29,463 bases of DNA from a virus: the IMG/VR virus record IMGVR_UViG_3300025889_000667, positions 1-29,463 of that record; one strand, given 5' to 3'. This document shows positions 1 to 7,963 of the stretch, in pieces. Under the pieces are notes generated by a model. It was not told the origin of the DNA. It worked only from the letters and a program-made list of their open reading frames with translations, and ran no database searches. How positions within the stretch are numbered: position 1 is the first letter of the stretch; each line of letters begins with the position of its first letter. The translations under genes and the position numbers were made by a program.

Positions 1-16
1 GGTTTCCGCGCACGAT
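1..16. repeat. Left copy of 16-bp terminal direct repeat; possible cos end
   Basis: The sequence ggtttccgcgcacgat occurs here and again as the last 16 bases of the window. It ends 14 bases before the ATG of the small terminase gene, which is where cos lies in lambda-like phages. Either the assembly is circular with an overlap, or this is a filled-in 5' cohesive end read at both termini. Confidence 0.85.
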
Positions 17-30
17 TGCGAACAAAAGCC

Positions 31-555
31 ATGACCACCACCGCAAAACTCACACGCAAAAAGACTTCCAAGGCGCCTGCGCTGCTCACCATTGCCGATG
101 TGGCGCAAAAATTGGACATGAGCTACCACGAAGCCCGCAACTTTTTGGTGCGCGTTCCCATGGCGAAAACCGGCAGCCGTGGCGCTCACCTCTACACGCT
201 GGAGGCAGTTACCGAGGCGCGCAAATCAAGCGCAAAGGAGGCAAGCAACGAAGCACAACCTGGAACCAAAGAATGGCATGAGGTGGAGAAAATACGCCGC
301 CAAGTTGAAAAGCTCGACGTGGAACTTGACGGTATGCGCGGCAAAATGCTGGACCGCGAAGAGGTTAAACGCGCGACGATGGCGCTTTGTATGGAGTTTG
401 CCAAACACCTGGACGAAATGGAAAGCAAGCTGGCGCCCATGGTGGCAGGGTTGACGCCGACAGAGGCGCAACCTGTCATTGTGGCATACAATGCCAAATT
501 GCGCGAAACACTGCGAGCGCATACAAATCCCAAAACAATGCGAGCGAATGCATAG
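31..555 (+). CDS. Terminase small subunit, Nu1-like
   Basis: This 174-residue protein is the likely DNA-recognition subunit of the packaging motor. It would bind near cos and bring the large subunit to the DNA. After a basic N-terminus, residues ~18-60 read as a winged helix-turn-helix of the Nu1/MerR type (LLTIADVAQKLDMSYHEARN). A charged coiled-coil-like segment follows (~residues 80-130), as in lambda Nu1, where it serves dimerisation and contact with gpA. I chose the ATG at 31; an in-frame TTG at 16 is possible but lies in the terminal repeat. The stop overlaps the large terminase start by 8 bases, which supports the pairing. The family call rests on domain layout and position. Confidence 0.8.
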   Translation: MTTTAKLTRKKTSKAPALLTIADVAQKLDMSYHEARNFLVRVPMAKTGSRGAHLYTLEAVTEARKSSAKEASNEAQPGTKEWHEVEKIRRQVEKLDVELDGMRGKMLDREEVKRATMALCMEFAKHLDEMESKLAPMVAGLTPTEAQPVIVAYNAKLRETLRAHTNPKTMRANA

Positions 556-2269
556 CATCATCAGAGAATGCCTCGAAACGGCGTTTGCCGAAAAACAGAC
601 GGCAACGATTCCAGCCTGGGCTTTGGACAACATCCGCCTACGAGAATCGCCCTACGGCAACCAATTTCGAGCATCAGAAACGCCTTGGCTCATCGAGCCA
701 TTGACTGCGTTCGCAGACCCCAGCACCGAGGAAGTTGTTTTAAATTGCGCAGCGCAAACTGGCAAAACGGTATCCATGCAGGTGGCGATTGCATGGGCGC
801 TTGCGAATCATCCAGGTCCAACGATGACGGTGATGCAAGACGAAGATGCTGCCAAGGATTTCAGCAAAGAGCGCTTGATGCCAATGCTGGAAAGTTGCGC
901 AACACTGCGCAAACAATTCCCAACTGACAGGCACCGCAAAACAAACACAGAACTGTTTTTGACCACATGCACATTGAAGCTTGGTGCGGCAAACAACAAC
1001 TTTCTGCGCAGTTGGTCAATACGTTGGTTATTCGGTGATGAGGTCAGCGCATGGCGGCCTGGCATGTTGGCTAGAGCGCGCGCCAGAACAACGCGCTACT
1101 GGAACCGCAAACATTGGCTTTCAAGCACACCCGAAGAGGAAGGCAGCGATTTTGATGGCGCATTTCAAGCAGGAACTTGCGAGCATTGGCATTTGCGTTG
1201 CATGAGTTGCAACGACCTGTTTTTGCCTGCTTTTTACGAATGCCTGCAATGGGACACAGATGACACCACAAAGCCCAACGGCGTCTGGGATTATGAGGCA
1301 GTCAGCAAAACGGTGCGCATGGTTTGCGGGAAATGCGGACACGCTCACGAAAACACCGAAGCCAACTGGCGCGCCATGAGCAAAGGCGGATATATTGCAA
1401 CCAACGATAACCCAACGCCGCGCGTCCGCTCCTTCTCTTTTAACCAATTAGCCTTGCCGCCTTCTGTCATGCCTTGGGCAGACTTGGTGGTTGATTTTTT
1501 GCGCGCCAAGCAACACGCGGCTGGAGGATACATTCAACCATTGCGGGAGTTTGTCACGTTGCGCCTGGCAGAACCATGGAAAGCCACCAACCATGTGGAC
1601 ATCGAAAAAGTTGTTGTGAAAGACTACGAGCCAGGCGCTGAATGGGAAGAAGAAGCCACACGATTTTTAACTGTCGATGTGCAAGCCTACCTTGAGGAGT
1701 TTTGGGCAGTTGCGCGCTCCTGGAGCAAAACAGGCGCCAGCAGATTGCTTTCATTTCGCCGCCTGACATCGTTTGAAGAAATCGAGGCAATGCGCAAAGA
1801 ATACAATATTGCACCACAACGCACATTTTTGGATGTTGGTTATCAACGCGCCAGGGTTTTGGCAGAGTGCGGCAGGTTTGGCTGGATGGGGATGCGAGGT
1901 GAAGATGTGGTTGATTACGCGCACAGTGTCAACGGTCACACAGTGCGGCGCATGTTTTCAAAACCAACGCGCGTTAGCGCAACAGGTCGCACTGCGCCGC
2001 CTGTTTTCCGATGGTCAAACCCAACGACAAAAGATGTTTTGCAGTTGCTCAAAAGTGGCAAATCTCATCCATGGGAGGTTTGCGACCTAGGCGATTTAGC
2101 AGACGAGTATGCGAAACAAATTGATTCCGAGCGCAAAAAGGAAGTCATAGACAAACACGGACGGACCACATTGCGTTGGGTTTCATTTCGCGCCAATCAT
2201 GGTTGGGATTGCGAATTGATGCAAGTAGTGGCGGCCTCAATCGCCAAACTGTTTCAAACTGGCGAATAA
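548..2269 (+). CDS. Terminase large subunit, GpA family
   Basis: This is the packaging ATPase and nuclease of the lambda GpA type, 573 residues from the ATG at 548. Visible motifs are a Walker A-like AAQTGKT (~68-74), a Walker B-like WLFGDE (~160-165), two CxxC pairs (~218/221 and ~260/263) forming the zinc-binding insert usual in GpA, and FLTVDVQAY (~374-382), whose Asp is the first acidic residue of the C-terminal nuclease domain. It uses ATP to move DNA into the prohead and cuts the concatemer at genome ends. An in-frame ATG at 479 would overlap the small subunit by 77 bases and is less likely. A terminator follows the stop. Confidence 0.95.
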   Translation: MHSIIRECLETAFAEKQTATIPAWALDNIRLRESPYGNQFRASETPWLIEPLTAFADPSTEEVVLNCAAQTGKTVSMQVAIAWALANHPGPTMTVMQDEDAAKDFSKERLMPMLESCATLRKQFPTDRHRKTNTELFLTTCTLKLGAANNNFLRSWSIRWLFGDEVSAWRPGMLARARARTTRYWNRKHWLSSTPEEEGSDFDGAFQAGTCEHWHLRCMSCNDLFLPAFYECLQWDTDDTTKPNGVWDYEAVSKTVRMVCGKCGHAHENTEANWRAMSKGGYIATNDNPTPRVRSFSFNQLALPPSVMPWADLVVDFLRAKQHAAGGYIQPLREFVTLRLAEPWKATNHVDIEKVVVKDYEPGAEWEEEATRFLTVDVQAYLEEFWAVARSWSKTGASRLLSFRRLTSFEEIEAMRKEYNIAPQRTFLDVGYQRARVLAECGRFGWMGMRGEDVVDYAHSVNGHTVRRMFSKPTRVSATGRTAPPVFRWSNPTTKDVLQLLKSGKSHPWEVCDLGDLADEYAKQIDSERKKEVIDKHGRTTLRWVSFRANHGWDCELMQVVAASIAKLFQTGE

Positions 2270-2298
2270 ATTATTTAATAAATGCAAACTTGTCAGCG

Positions 2299-2326
2299 TC
2301 AGCGCTTAAGCGTTGGCGCTTTTTTC
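2299..2326 (+). terminator. Intrinsic terminator after the terminase genes
   Basis: A short hairpin AAGCG-TTGG-CGCTT (2308-2321) runs directly into a T tract ending at 2325. An alternative 5-bp stem AGCGC/GCGCT (2301-2305 with 2316-2320) uses the same right arm. It lies 30 bases after the large terminase stop, in a 98-base gap, so the terminase pair probably forms a separate transcript or is partly terminated before the head genes. Confidence 0.65.
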
Positions 2327-2367
2327 GTTTAAAGTGCTAGTTTTACACGTTTTACCCATATGGGCAG

Positions 2368-2625
2368 ATGGCGAGTGATATAACCGCATTTCTGAAACTG
2401 CAAAATGACGCTTACCTGCTCACCCTGAAAGGGCGGGTTGCGGACGCTATTTTGGCGGGCAGTGTCACCACATCATTTTCAAATGCATCCCAAAGTGGAA
2501 GCCAAGAGCTAGTCATGCCGACCGACGAACTTGCCGCGCAATTGACAGCGGTCCTAATTGAAAAGGGGCTTGCAAACGGCGCGACTAAACCAACCAGAAT
2601 GACATTTGCGAGGTTTGCCAGATGA
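2368..2625 (+). CDS. gpW-like head-tail joining protein (probable)
   Basis: This 85-residue protein lies between the large terminase and the portal, exactly where lambda places gpW, a small protein that binds the filled portal and lets tails attach. The sequence gives two helical stretches, one near residues 5-30 and one near 50-67, around a Ser/Thr-rich hairpin (GSVTTSFSNASQSGSQELVM). This helix-hairpin-helix layout resembles the gpW fold. Sequence similarity alone is too weak to prove it. The stop overlaps the portal start as ATGA. The assignment is positional plus fold pattern. Confidence 0.55.
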   Translation: MASDITAFLKLQNDAYLLTLKGRVADAILAGSVTTSFSNASQSGSQELVMPTDELAAQLTAVLIEKGLANGATKPTRMTFARFAR

Positions 2626-4070
2626 GCGCATTGCTAGACCACAACGGCAGACCAATTATTGCAACGCCTCAACCGCGTAAACGAGCAACAATCAACTCCC
2701 ACTATAGGGGCACGGAGAGCAACCGGTTCAGGACTTCGTTGCCATACATTGCCGCTGATATTAACCAGACACTAAACCGTGGAACGCGCCGCCGATTGAT
2801 GGCGTTTTCGAGGTGGCTTTACGCCAATCATGGCATGGTGCGCGGCGCAGTAAATGACGTTGCCCGATACGCTTTAGGAACAGGTTTGACACCTCAAAGC
2901 CAAAGCGACGAAGCCAAAGCATACGAAGATTATTTTGCCGAGTGGGGCAAGGTTTGCGATGTGGCAGGTCAATTCACGTTTGCGCAAATGCAACGAATGG
3001 CTTCCATTCGCATGGACGTTGACGGCGACATTGGCTTTTTAATGATTGGACGCCAAGATGCATTCCCGCAATTGCAGCTTGTCGAATCGCACAACATTGC
3101 CAGCGAAGGTTTGAAGTGGTCCGATGTCGGTCATGATGGCGTCCAGGTGTCACCGAGTGGCAAGCCTGTAGCTTATAACGTCAGAAGCGGAGATGATTAC
3201 CGAAGTATTTCTGCGAACAATTTTATCCTGGTTTACGACCCTGACAGAGTTGCGCAACTGCGCGGAGTTTCTGCTCTCACTCACGCAATCGACCACATCA
3301 GAGACGCAACCGATATTTTAGAATTTGAAAAAGTCGGCGTGAAAATGAACAGCGCCGTGGGTTTGGCTATTACTACGCAAGGCGGCATTGCCGACGATGG
3401 CAGCAGTTTAATCGAGGACGGCTATAGTGCGACCGACACAGGAACCGTTGCTTGGGACACTTTTCAGCCTGGCATGGTTCCAAGGCTCAAAATTGGCGAA
3501 AGTATCGAATCCTTTGCGAGCAATAAACCGTCACCGGCGTTTGCTGGGTTCTTGGAATACTTGCTCCGAGATGTGGCTTTAGGTCTTGGCGTTCCATATG
3601 AATTTATCGTGGAACCATCAAAACAAGGAACCGCATCAAGGTTCATTCTAGAAAAAGCCGCACGAAGATTTGAAGAACGCCAAGCCCTTATAACAAGCCG
3701 TTTTTGCAATCGCGTATGGGGTTGGGTTATTGCTCGCGGAATCAAGCGCGGCGACCTGCCAGCGTCATCTGATTGGTGGCGAGTGAATTGGCAGGCGCCC
3801 AAAAAAATCACCGTTGACCTCGGGCGCGAATCCAAGGCCAACCAGGACGCCATCAAGATGGGGCTTCGCACGATGCGCGAGGACACCGGAGAACGCGGGC
3901 ATGATTGGCAAGACATCCGCAATCAGGTCGAACGTGAAGCAAGCGACTTGCTTGAACGCGCAAACCGTCTTGCAGACACCTACAAAATCACGATGGACAC
4001 TGCGCTTCACCTACTGAGCCAGAGGACACCGAATCCAGTTTTTAATAATGACAGCGAAACTGACGCATAA
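2622..4070 (+). CDS. Portal protein, lambda family
   Basis: At 482 residues this is close to the usual size of lambda-family (gpB) portals. Twelve copies would form the ring at one capsid vertex through which DNA enters and leaves and to which terminase and tail connectors dock. Family features include an N-terminal tract with LMAFSRWLYANHGMVRGAVND (truncated pattern around residues 59-79), the MRMDVDGDIGF-type stretch SIRMDVDGDIGFLM (~127-140), QLQLVESHNI (~149-158), and the PYEFIVEPSKQGTASRFILE region (~325-344). It starts with a 4-base overlap with the gpW-like gene, and its stop overlaps the protease start by 23 bases, as in a co-translated head operon. Confidence 0.93.
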   Translation: MSALLDHNGRPIIATPQPRKRATINSHYRGTESNRFRTSLPYIAADINQTLNRGTRRRLMAFSRWLYANHGMVRGAVNDVARYALGTGLTPQSQSDEAKAYEDYFAEWGKVCDVAGQFTFAQMQRMASIRMDVDGDIGFLMIGRQDAFPQLQLVESHNIASEGLKWSDVGHDGVQVSPSGKPVAYNVRSGDDYRSISANNFILVYDPDRVAQLRGVSALTHAIDHIRDATDILEFEKVGVKMNSAVGLAITTQGGIADDGSSLIEDGYSATDTGTVAWDTFQPGMVPRLKIGESIESFASNKPSPAFAGFLEYLLRDVALGLGVPYEFIVEPSKQGTASRFILEKAARRFEERQALITSRFCNRVWGWVIARGIKRGDLPASSDWWRVNWQAPKKITVDLGRESKANQDAIKMGLRTMREDTGERGHDWQDIRNQVEREASDLLERANRLADTYKITMDTALHLLSQRTPNPVFNNDSETDA

Positions 4071-4827
4071 ACTCAACAATGATGTTTGGGCAATCCTGCC
4101 GGATTATCATGGCGCAATTGCGCGACAATTGCAGGAACATGACTATGACGGCAACGGTTACGAATTGCCGCGACCTGAGGAGGAGAGTGGCATTGCCATT
4201 ATTCACATTCATGGCGCAGTTGGTAAACTATTGACCGATTTTGAGCGCATGTTTGGCATGACCGATTATGACGACATTGCTGAACAAGTTGCTGATGCTG
4301 ACGCCAACCCGAACATCAATTCAATCTTACTTCACATCGACTCGCCAGGTGGAACCATTACAGGGCTTCCAGAGTTAGCGGCAAAATTGCGCAACGTCAG
4401 CAAACCTTTAGTTGCATACACAGAAGGCACAGCAGCAAGCGCGGCCTATTGGATTGCAAGCCAAGCAGACAGCGTTTTGTTAAGTGAAAGTGCCGAAGTG
4501 GGAAGCGTTGGCGTTTATGTTGCGCTACTCGACCAGACGGAATATTTGCGCAACATGGGACTAAAAGTCAATGCGGTCAGCGCCGGTGATAACAAGCTTG
4601 ATTATGCTGATTTTAAACCACTGAGCGAAGAGGCGCGCGAGCGATTGCAGGCGAATGTTGACAAGTGGCACGCAAGATTTAAGCAGGAAATCAACAACAA
4701 ACGCAACGTGCCAGAGGCAAGTATGACGGGCCAAACCTACGAAGGTTTAGAAGCCGTTGAGGCCGGACTTGCTGATGGAGTTGTGAACGACCTGGCCGAT
4801 GTCATTGGCCTTATGGCAAATTTATAA
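4048..4827 (+). CDS. Prohead maturation protease, S49/SppA (gpC-like)
   Basis: This 259-residue serine protease of the S49 family should process the scaffold and portal proteins inside the prohead. Visible features are HIDSPGG (~96-102), the nucleophile region GTAASAAYWIAS with Ser131, and AGDNKLDYADF with Lys183. The 52-residue spacing of Ser and Lys matches the Ser/Lys dyad spacing of single-domain SppA proteases such as that of Bacillus subtilis. The C-terminal TGQTYEGLEAVEAGLADG is typical of the family. Unlike lambda gpC, there is no long in-frame C-terminal scaffold domain; a separate coiled-coil gene follows 4 bases downstream. Confidence 0.92.
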   Translation: MTAKLTHKLNNDVWAILPDYHGAIARQLQEHDYDGNGYELPRPEEESGIAIIHIHGAVGKLLTDFERMFGMTDYDDIAEQVADADANPNINSILLHIDSPGGTITGLPELAAKLRNVSKPLVAYTEGTAASAAYWIASQADSVLLSESAEVGSVGVYVALLDQTEYLRNMGLKVNAVSAGDNKLDYADFKPLSEEARERLQANVDKWHARFKQEINNKRNVPEASMTGQTYEGLEAVEAGLADGVVNDLADVIGLMANL

Positions 4828-4831
4828 ACGC

Positions 4832-5251
4832 ATGAAAACAATACTCGATTTGGTAAAAGCAAATGTGGAGTTGAACAATTTAGCAACCAAGCTAGACGAA
4901 GCGACTGCCGCAAATCAAACATTGCAAACTCGCCTGGAGGACTTGAGCGCCGCACAGGCTGAGGAAACAGCAAAACTTGGCGCGCAACACGCCGAGGAAA
5001 TCGCAAGCCTTGAAAGCAAAATCATGGTCTTGGAAGAAGCAAATTTACTTCTTGAGGAGAAACAAAAGAGCGCAGACGAAAAGGCCGTGGAAATTGCGGC
5101 AAGCGTTGGCGTTGATACTCCAGTTGAGGAAGCAACCGAAAACGATGCGCCTGATGTCAGCGTTGAATCGCTATGGCAACAATACAATGCCATTGAAGGC
5201 AAACAGGAGAGGCGCGCGTTTTACATCGAAAACATCAAAAACAAACTCTAA
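4832..5251 (+). CDS. Coiled-coil protein, probable scaffolding protein
   Basis: The product is 139 residues, acidic and largely helical. A long heptad-like coiled coil spans residues ~8-85, an acidic Pro/Glu linker follows, and the C-terminus is ESLWQQYNAIEGKQERRAFY. That final motif resembles C-terminal motifs I have seen in scaffold-type phage proteins. The position between protease and capsid gene is where scaffold genes usually lie. The start at 4832 (MKTILDL) is preferred because it clears the protease stop; an in-frame ATG at 4799 would overlap it. Role inferred from composition and position. Confidence 0.65.
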   Translation: MKTILDLVKANVELNNLATKLDEATAANQTLQTRLEDLSAAQAEETAKLGAQHAEEIASLESKIMVLEEANLLLEEKQKSADEKAVEIAASVGVDTPVEEATENDAPDVSVESLWQQYNAIEGKQERRAFYIENIKNKL

Positions 5252-5257
5252 AAACAA

Positions 5258-6145
5258 ATGGCAAATTCACTCAACGGAATCAACCTGGCCGCCGTGGCGG
5301 AACAGAGCCTCGATTATCTATCCACACAGTTTCACCCATTGCGCGCGTTTGCGCGTGATTTCAGTGATGAAATTTCAGGACAAGGCGAAAGCGTCACCAC
5401 GCGCGTTCCTTCGTCCATGACCGCAAGCGACCTATCGACTGGCTACACTGCCAGCGATGTCACCAGCACTGCCAAGACAATCACCTTGAACAAATTCAAG
5501 GGATATTCAATGGCGTTCACCGATATGGAAGTTTCCAAGTCCGGCAACTTTGACTGGTTGTCCAGCGTGTTTTTGGGACCGGCTTTGGAGGTGACGCTTG
5601 ACGCAGTTATGGATGATTTGCTGGCGTTAGTTTTGAATGCGAACTACACCGCAAACGAAGTCATCACAGCAGCGAATTTTGACGCTGACGAAGTTGCCGA
5701 TTTGGCAGCCGATTTGACAACTGCCAAAGTGCCAAAATCAGAGCGCGCCTTGGTTTTGCCTCCTTCGTATTACGCCAGCGTCCAGAAGGATGCAATCGTG
5801 CAGGACGCTTCCAGCTACGGCACCGCAAGCGCAGTGCAGGAAAACGCTGCCATGCGCGTGCATGGTTTTAACCTCTACGAATACACAGGCATTCCGGCCA
5901 ACGGTGAAAACCTGGCAGCAATTGCCTTGCACCCAAGCGCTTTGTTGCTTGCCGCACGGACACCTGCCGCGCCTGCTGATGGCAGCGTTGAAGTACAGGA
6001 CATTGTTGACCCTTCAACCGGGCTTCCAATCCAGCTTCGTACTTTTTATGACAACGTGGCAGGAAAACATTACCTGACCATGGGAGTACTCTATGGGGTT
6101 GCTGTGGGTAATTCCGGTGCTTTGAAGCGCATCAAATCGGCATAA
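5258..6145 (+). CDS. Major capsid protein, copy 1 (P22 coat-like)
   Basis: This 295-residue protein has the look of the P22-type coat branch of the HK97 fold. Family-like segments are VTTRVPSSMTASDLSTGYTA (~46-65), ITLNKFKGYSMAFTDMEVS (~74-92, spine-helix lead-in), DAVMDDLLALV and HPSALLLAAR. It begins 7 bases after the scaffold candidate. The start context is A-rich (ctaaaaacaaATG) with no Shine-Dalgarno. It is followed 5 bases later by a clear paralog, and the two align end to end at roughly 40-45% identity by eye. Either copy could be the principal shell subunit; this one is closer to the scaffold and protease. Confidence 0.88.
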   Translation: MANSLNGINLAAVAEQSLDYLSTQFHPLRAFARDFSDEISGQGESVTTRVPSSMTASDLSTGYTASDVTSTAKTITLNKFKGYSMAFTDMEVSKSGNFDWLSSVFLGPALEVTLDAVMDDLLALVLNANYTANEVITAANFDADEVADLAADLTTAKVPKSERALVLPPSYYASVQKDAIVQDASSYGTASAVQENAAMRVHGFNLYEYTGIPANGENLAAIALHPSALLLAARTPAAPADGSVEVQDIVDPSTGLPIQLRTFYDNVAGKHYLTMGVLYGVAVGNSGALKRIKSA

Positions 6146-6150
6146 TTGAC

Positions 6151-7035
6151 ATGAGCAACACACTGGCAGGAGTGTCTCTGGAGCAGGTCAGCGAAATGAC
6201 GCTCGACTTGCTTGCGGATAACTTTTGGATGTTTTCGCTATTTGCTCGCAATTTCAGCGATAGCATCAGGGAGCGCGGTGACCGCACAGTTACACGCGTT
6301 CCCTCCAGTGTTTCTGTTTTAGATTTATCGAATGGCTACACTGCCAGCGATGTGTCGACGACCGAAATCGAAATTGAGCTTTCAAATTTCAAGGGCTTTT
6401 CAATGGCGTTTTCGGAATACGAAATCGCCAAAGCAAAGAGCGCGACAATCCTTGAAAGAACTTTTATTCGCCCAGCAATTGACGCAACAGCAAAAGCGGT
6501 TGCGGACGATTTACTGGCGCTGGTGACGCCTGGCAATTTTCCAACTTCACAAGTCAGGACAGCCGCCAATTTTGACAGTGACGACCTGGCAGATGCCGCT
6601 GCAACTATGACGGGCAACAAAGTGCCGCGCGGTTTGCGCAGTTGTATGCTGAACGCATCTTACACATCATCGTTATCCAAGGATGGAGCGATTGGTGTGG
6701 CAAGCGCATACGGGACACCGGCGCCCATTCAGGACAACATCATTTCGACGATTCACGGTTTTGGGATTACCGAATACCAAGGCATCCCAACCACAAACAA
6801 CTTGCAAGGCTTTTATGCGCATCCGAGCGCGCTTTGCATTGCGGCTCGACAAATTGCGCGCCCGAATTATGGCGGCGCCGAAGTTATTGATTCCATCGAG
6901 CCGCGCACGGGCTTGCCTGTGCAATTTAGAAAATTTTTCAGCCCGCGCGAGGGCAAATACTACCTGACTTGCGGCATTCTTTACGGAGTTGCCAAAGGTC
7001 AATCGAATTCACTTATTAGAATCACCAATATATAA
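6151..7035 (+). CDS. Major capsid protein paralog, copy 2 (P22 coat-like)
   Basis: This 294-residue protein is collinear with the preceding coat protein along its whole length. It shares TRVPSS, GYTASDV, FKG-SMAF, DDLLALV, AANFD, the HGF-YEY/TEY region, HPSAL--AAR, TGLP-Q-R and the C-terminal YLT-G-LYGVA block. Divergence is spread evenly with no truncation, so it is a full coat-fold protein and not a remnant. It may form pentons, co-assemble in the shell or act as a minor capsid or decoration subunit. The five-base spacing to copy 1 suggests tandem duplication and co-translation. Which copy dominates cannot be read from sequence. Confidence 0.85.
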   Translation: MSNTLAGVSLEQVSEMTLDLLADNFWMFSLFARNFSDSIRERGDRTVTRVPSSVSVLDLSNGYTASDVSTTEIEIELSNFKGFSMAFSEYEIAKAKSATILERTFIRPAIDATAKAVADDLLALVTPGNFPTSQVRTAANFDSDDLADAAATMTGNKVPRGLRSCMLNASYTSSLSKDGAIGVASAYGTPAPIQDNIISTIHGFGITEYQGIPTTNNLQGFYAHPSALCIAARQIARPNYGGAEVIDSIEPRTGLPVQFRKFFSPREGKYYLTCGILYGVAKGQSNSLIRITNI

Positions 7036-7036
7036 A

Positions 7037-7258
7037 ATGAACAGCAAACCGTCTTTTTGCGTGGGTTTTGATGCCCAGGGAAAACCCAACATAATCGCCG
7101 TTGGAGATGCCGAAACATGCAAGCAAGCCTTTATTGCCGAGCGCGACAATCCGAGCGGAAAATTTACAGGCATCAGCGTTTACCGTAAACCGCCATATTG
7201 GAAACGCGCCGACATAGCAATTAAGGCAAGCCCTAAAAAGGCCGCCGCCCGCAAGTAA
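7037..7258 (+). CDS. Small hypothetical protein after the capsid genes
   Basis: This 73-residue protein is not recognised. It starts with MNSKPSFCVGFDAQGKPNII and contains a GFDAQGKPNIIAVGDAETC stretch that suggests a small alpha/beta unit. It ends in a basic tail (KASPKKAAARK). Its ATG is one base past the capsid paralog stop, so it is probably co-translated with it. A head accessory role is possible from position only. The GC-rich tail codons also form the left arm of a potential hairpin described separately. Confidence 0.7.
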   Translation: MNSKPSFCVGFDAQGKPNIIAVGDAETCKQAFIAERDNPSGKFTGISVYRKPPYWKRADIAIKASPKKAAARK

Positions 7259-7310
7259 CACCTCGCTACCATTGGCGGCGCTCGTTTTTCTTGGTTTTAC
7301 GGGCGCCGCC
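7243..7310 (+). promoter_or_regulatory. Competing hairpins, terminator or attenuator candidate
   Basis: Three GC-rich arms can pair in two exclusive ways. Arm 1 (CGCCGCC, 7243-7249, in the last codons of the upstream gene) pairs with arm 2 (GGCGGCG, 7274-7280) and is followed by CTCGTTTTTC, resembling an intrinsic terminator. Arm 2 extended (GGCGGCGC, 7274-7281) also pairs perfectly with arm 3 (GCGCCGCC, 7303-7310), which would sequester the T tract in a loop. A ribosome finishing the upstream gene would cover arm 1. This may tune expression between capsid and tail genes; function is inferred. Confidence 0.45.
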
Positions 7311-7318
7311 TTTCCACC

Positions 7319-7963
7319 ATGGCAAACAATCGCATAATCAATTTGCGCAGTGGGTGGCTGTATGAAAAAGCAGACCACCAAACGCCAACATCGTTTACAA
7401 CTGTGAGCGAGGGCGCAACATTTGCCGCCGGTGAAACAATTTTCAGAGTTATCGCTGATGCACCGCAATACGATGCGCTTGCTTATACCATACAACGCAC
7501 CAATGAGAGCGGAAACTACGAAGACGTTTACAATATTCGATTAAATGTCCCAGATGGTAGCGGAACAACGCGCACAGATTGCTTCCACAGTGTTTCACAT
7601 AATAACCCGATTGCGCACACGCAATTCCAAAGCCAAACCACGGTTGAAAAAGGCGCGCATCACACGCGGGTTGCTTTTGACCAACAGGTAAGCCTGGAGC
7701 GCAGTTTAGGAATCGTTTTTGCTTATCAAGGCAACCTTTTCCGAGGCATCTGGAGCGGCAACACCGAAACGACACAGCTTGAGGAAGGTGGTTTATTGGA
7801 AGCGTACGATGTGACGTTGACAAGTTCGCGCCTTCAATGGGCCAACGCTTCCATGCGACCTATTGTGGGAGCAACAATTATCAACAACGGCAAGCGCTAC
7901 AAAATCGAAAACCTGGTAACGCTTGGCAGCGCCTACGAATTTGGGTTAATGAAAAAACAATAA
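7319..7963 (+). CDS. Head-tail connector candidate (gpFII-like C-terminus)
   Basis: This 214-residue protein lies after the capsid genes and before the gpZ-like gene, where lambda has its FI/FII connectors. The C-terminal half (~residues 140-210) has a beta-barrel pattern (YDVTLTSSRLQWANAS, RPIVGATIINNGKRYKIENL) reminiscent of gpFII-type joining proteins. The first ~100 residues are also beta-rich but unrecognised. It could instead be a larger neck protein or adaptor. The ATG at 7319 has no Shine-Dalgarno. The stop TAA shares its last base with the next ATG, giving tight coupling. The functional call is tentative. Confidence 0.6.
   Translation: MANNRIINLRSGWLYEKADHQTPTSFTTVSEGATFAAGETIFRVIADAPQYDALAYTIQRTNESGNYEDVYNIRLNVPDGSGTTRTDCFHSVSHNNPIAHTQFQSQTTVEKGAHHTRVAFDQQVSLERSLGIVFAYQGNLFRGIWSGNTETTQLEEGGLLEAYDVTLTSSRLQWANASMRPIVGATIINNGKRYKIENLVTLGSAYEFGLMKKQ

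Noticed and set aside
2355-2364. Perfect palindrome CCCATATGGG just before the gpW-like start
   Set aside because: Ten bases is short and could occur by chance; there is no second copy or other sign of an operator.
5319-5327. DnaA-box-like sequence (ctatccaca)
   Set aside because: It is a single near match inside the capsid gene, with no cluster or AT-rich neighbour.
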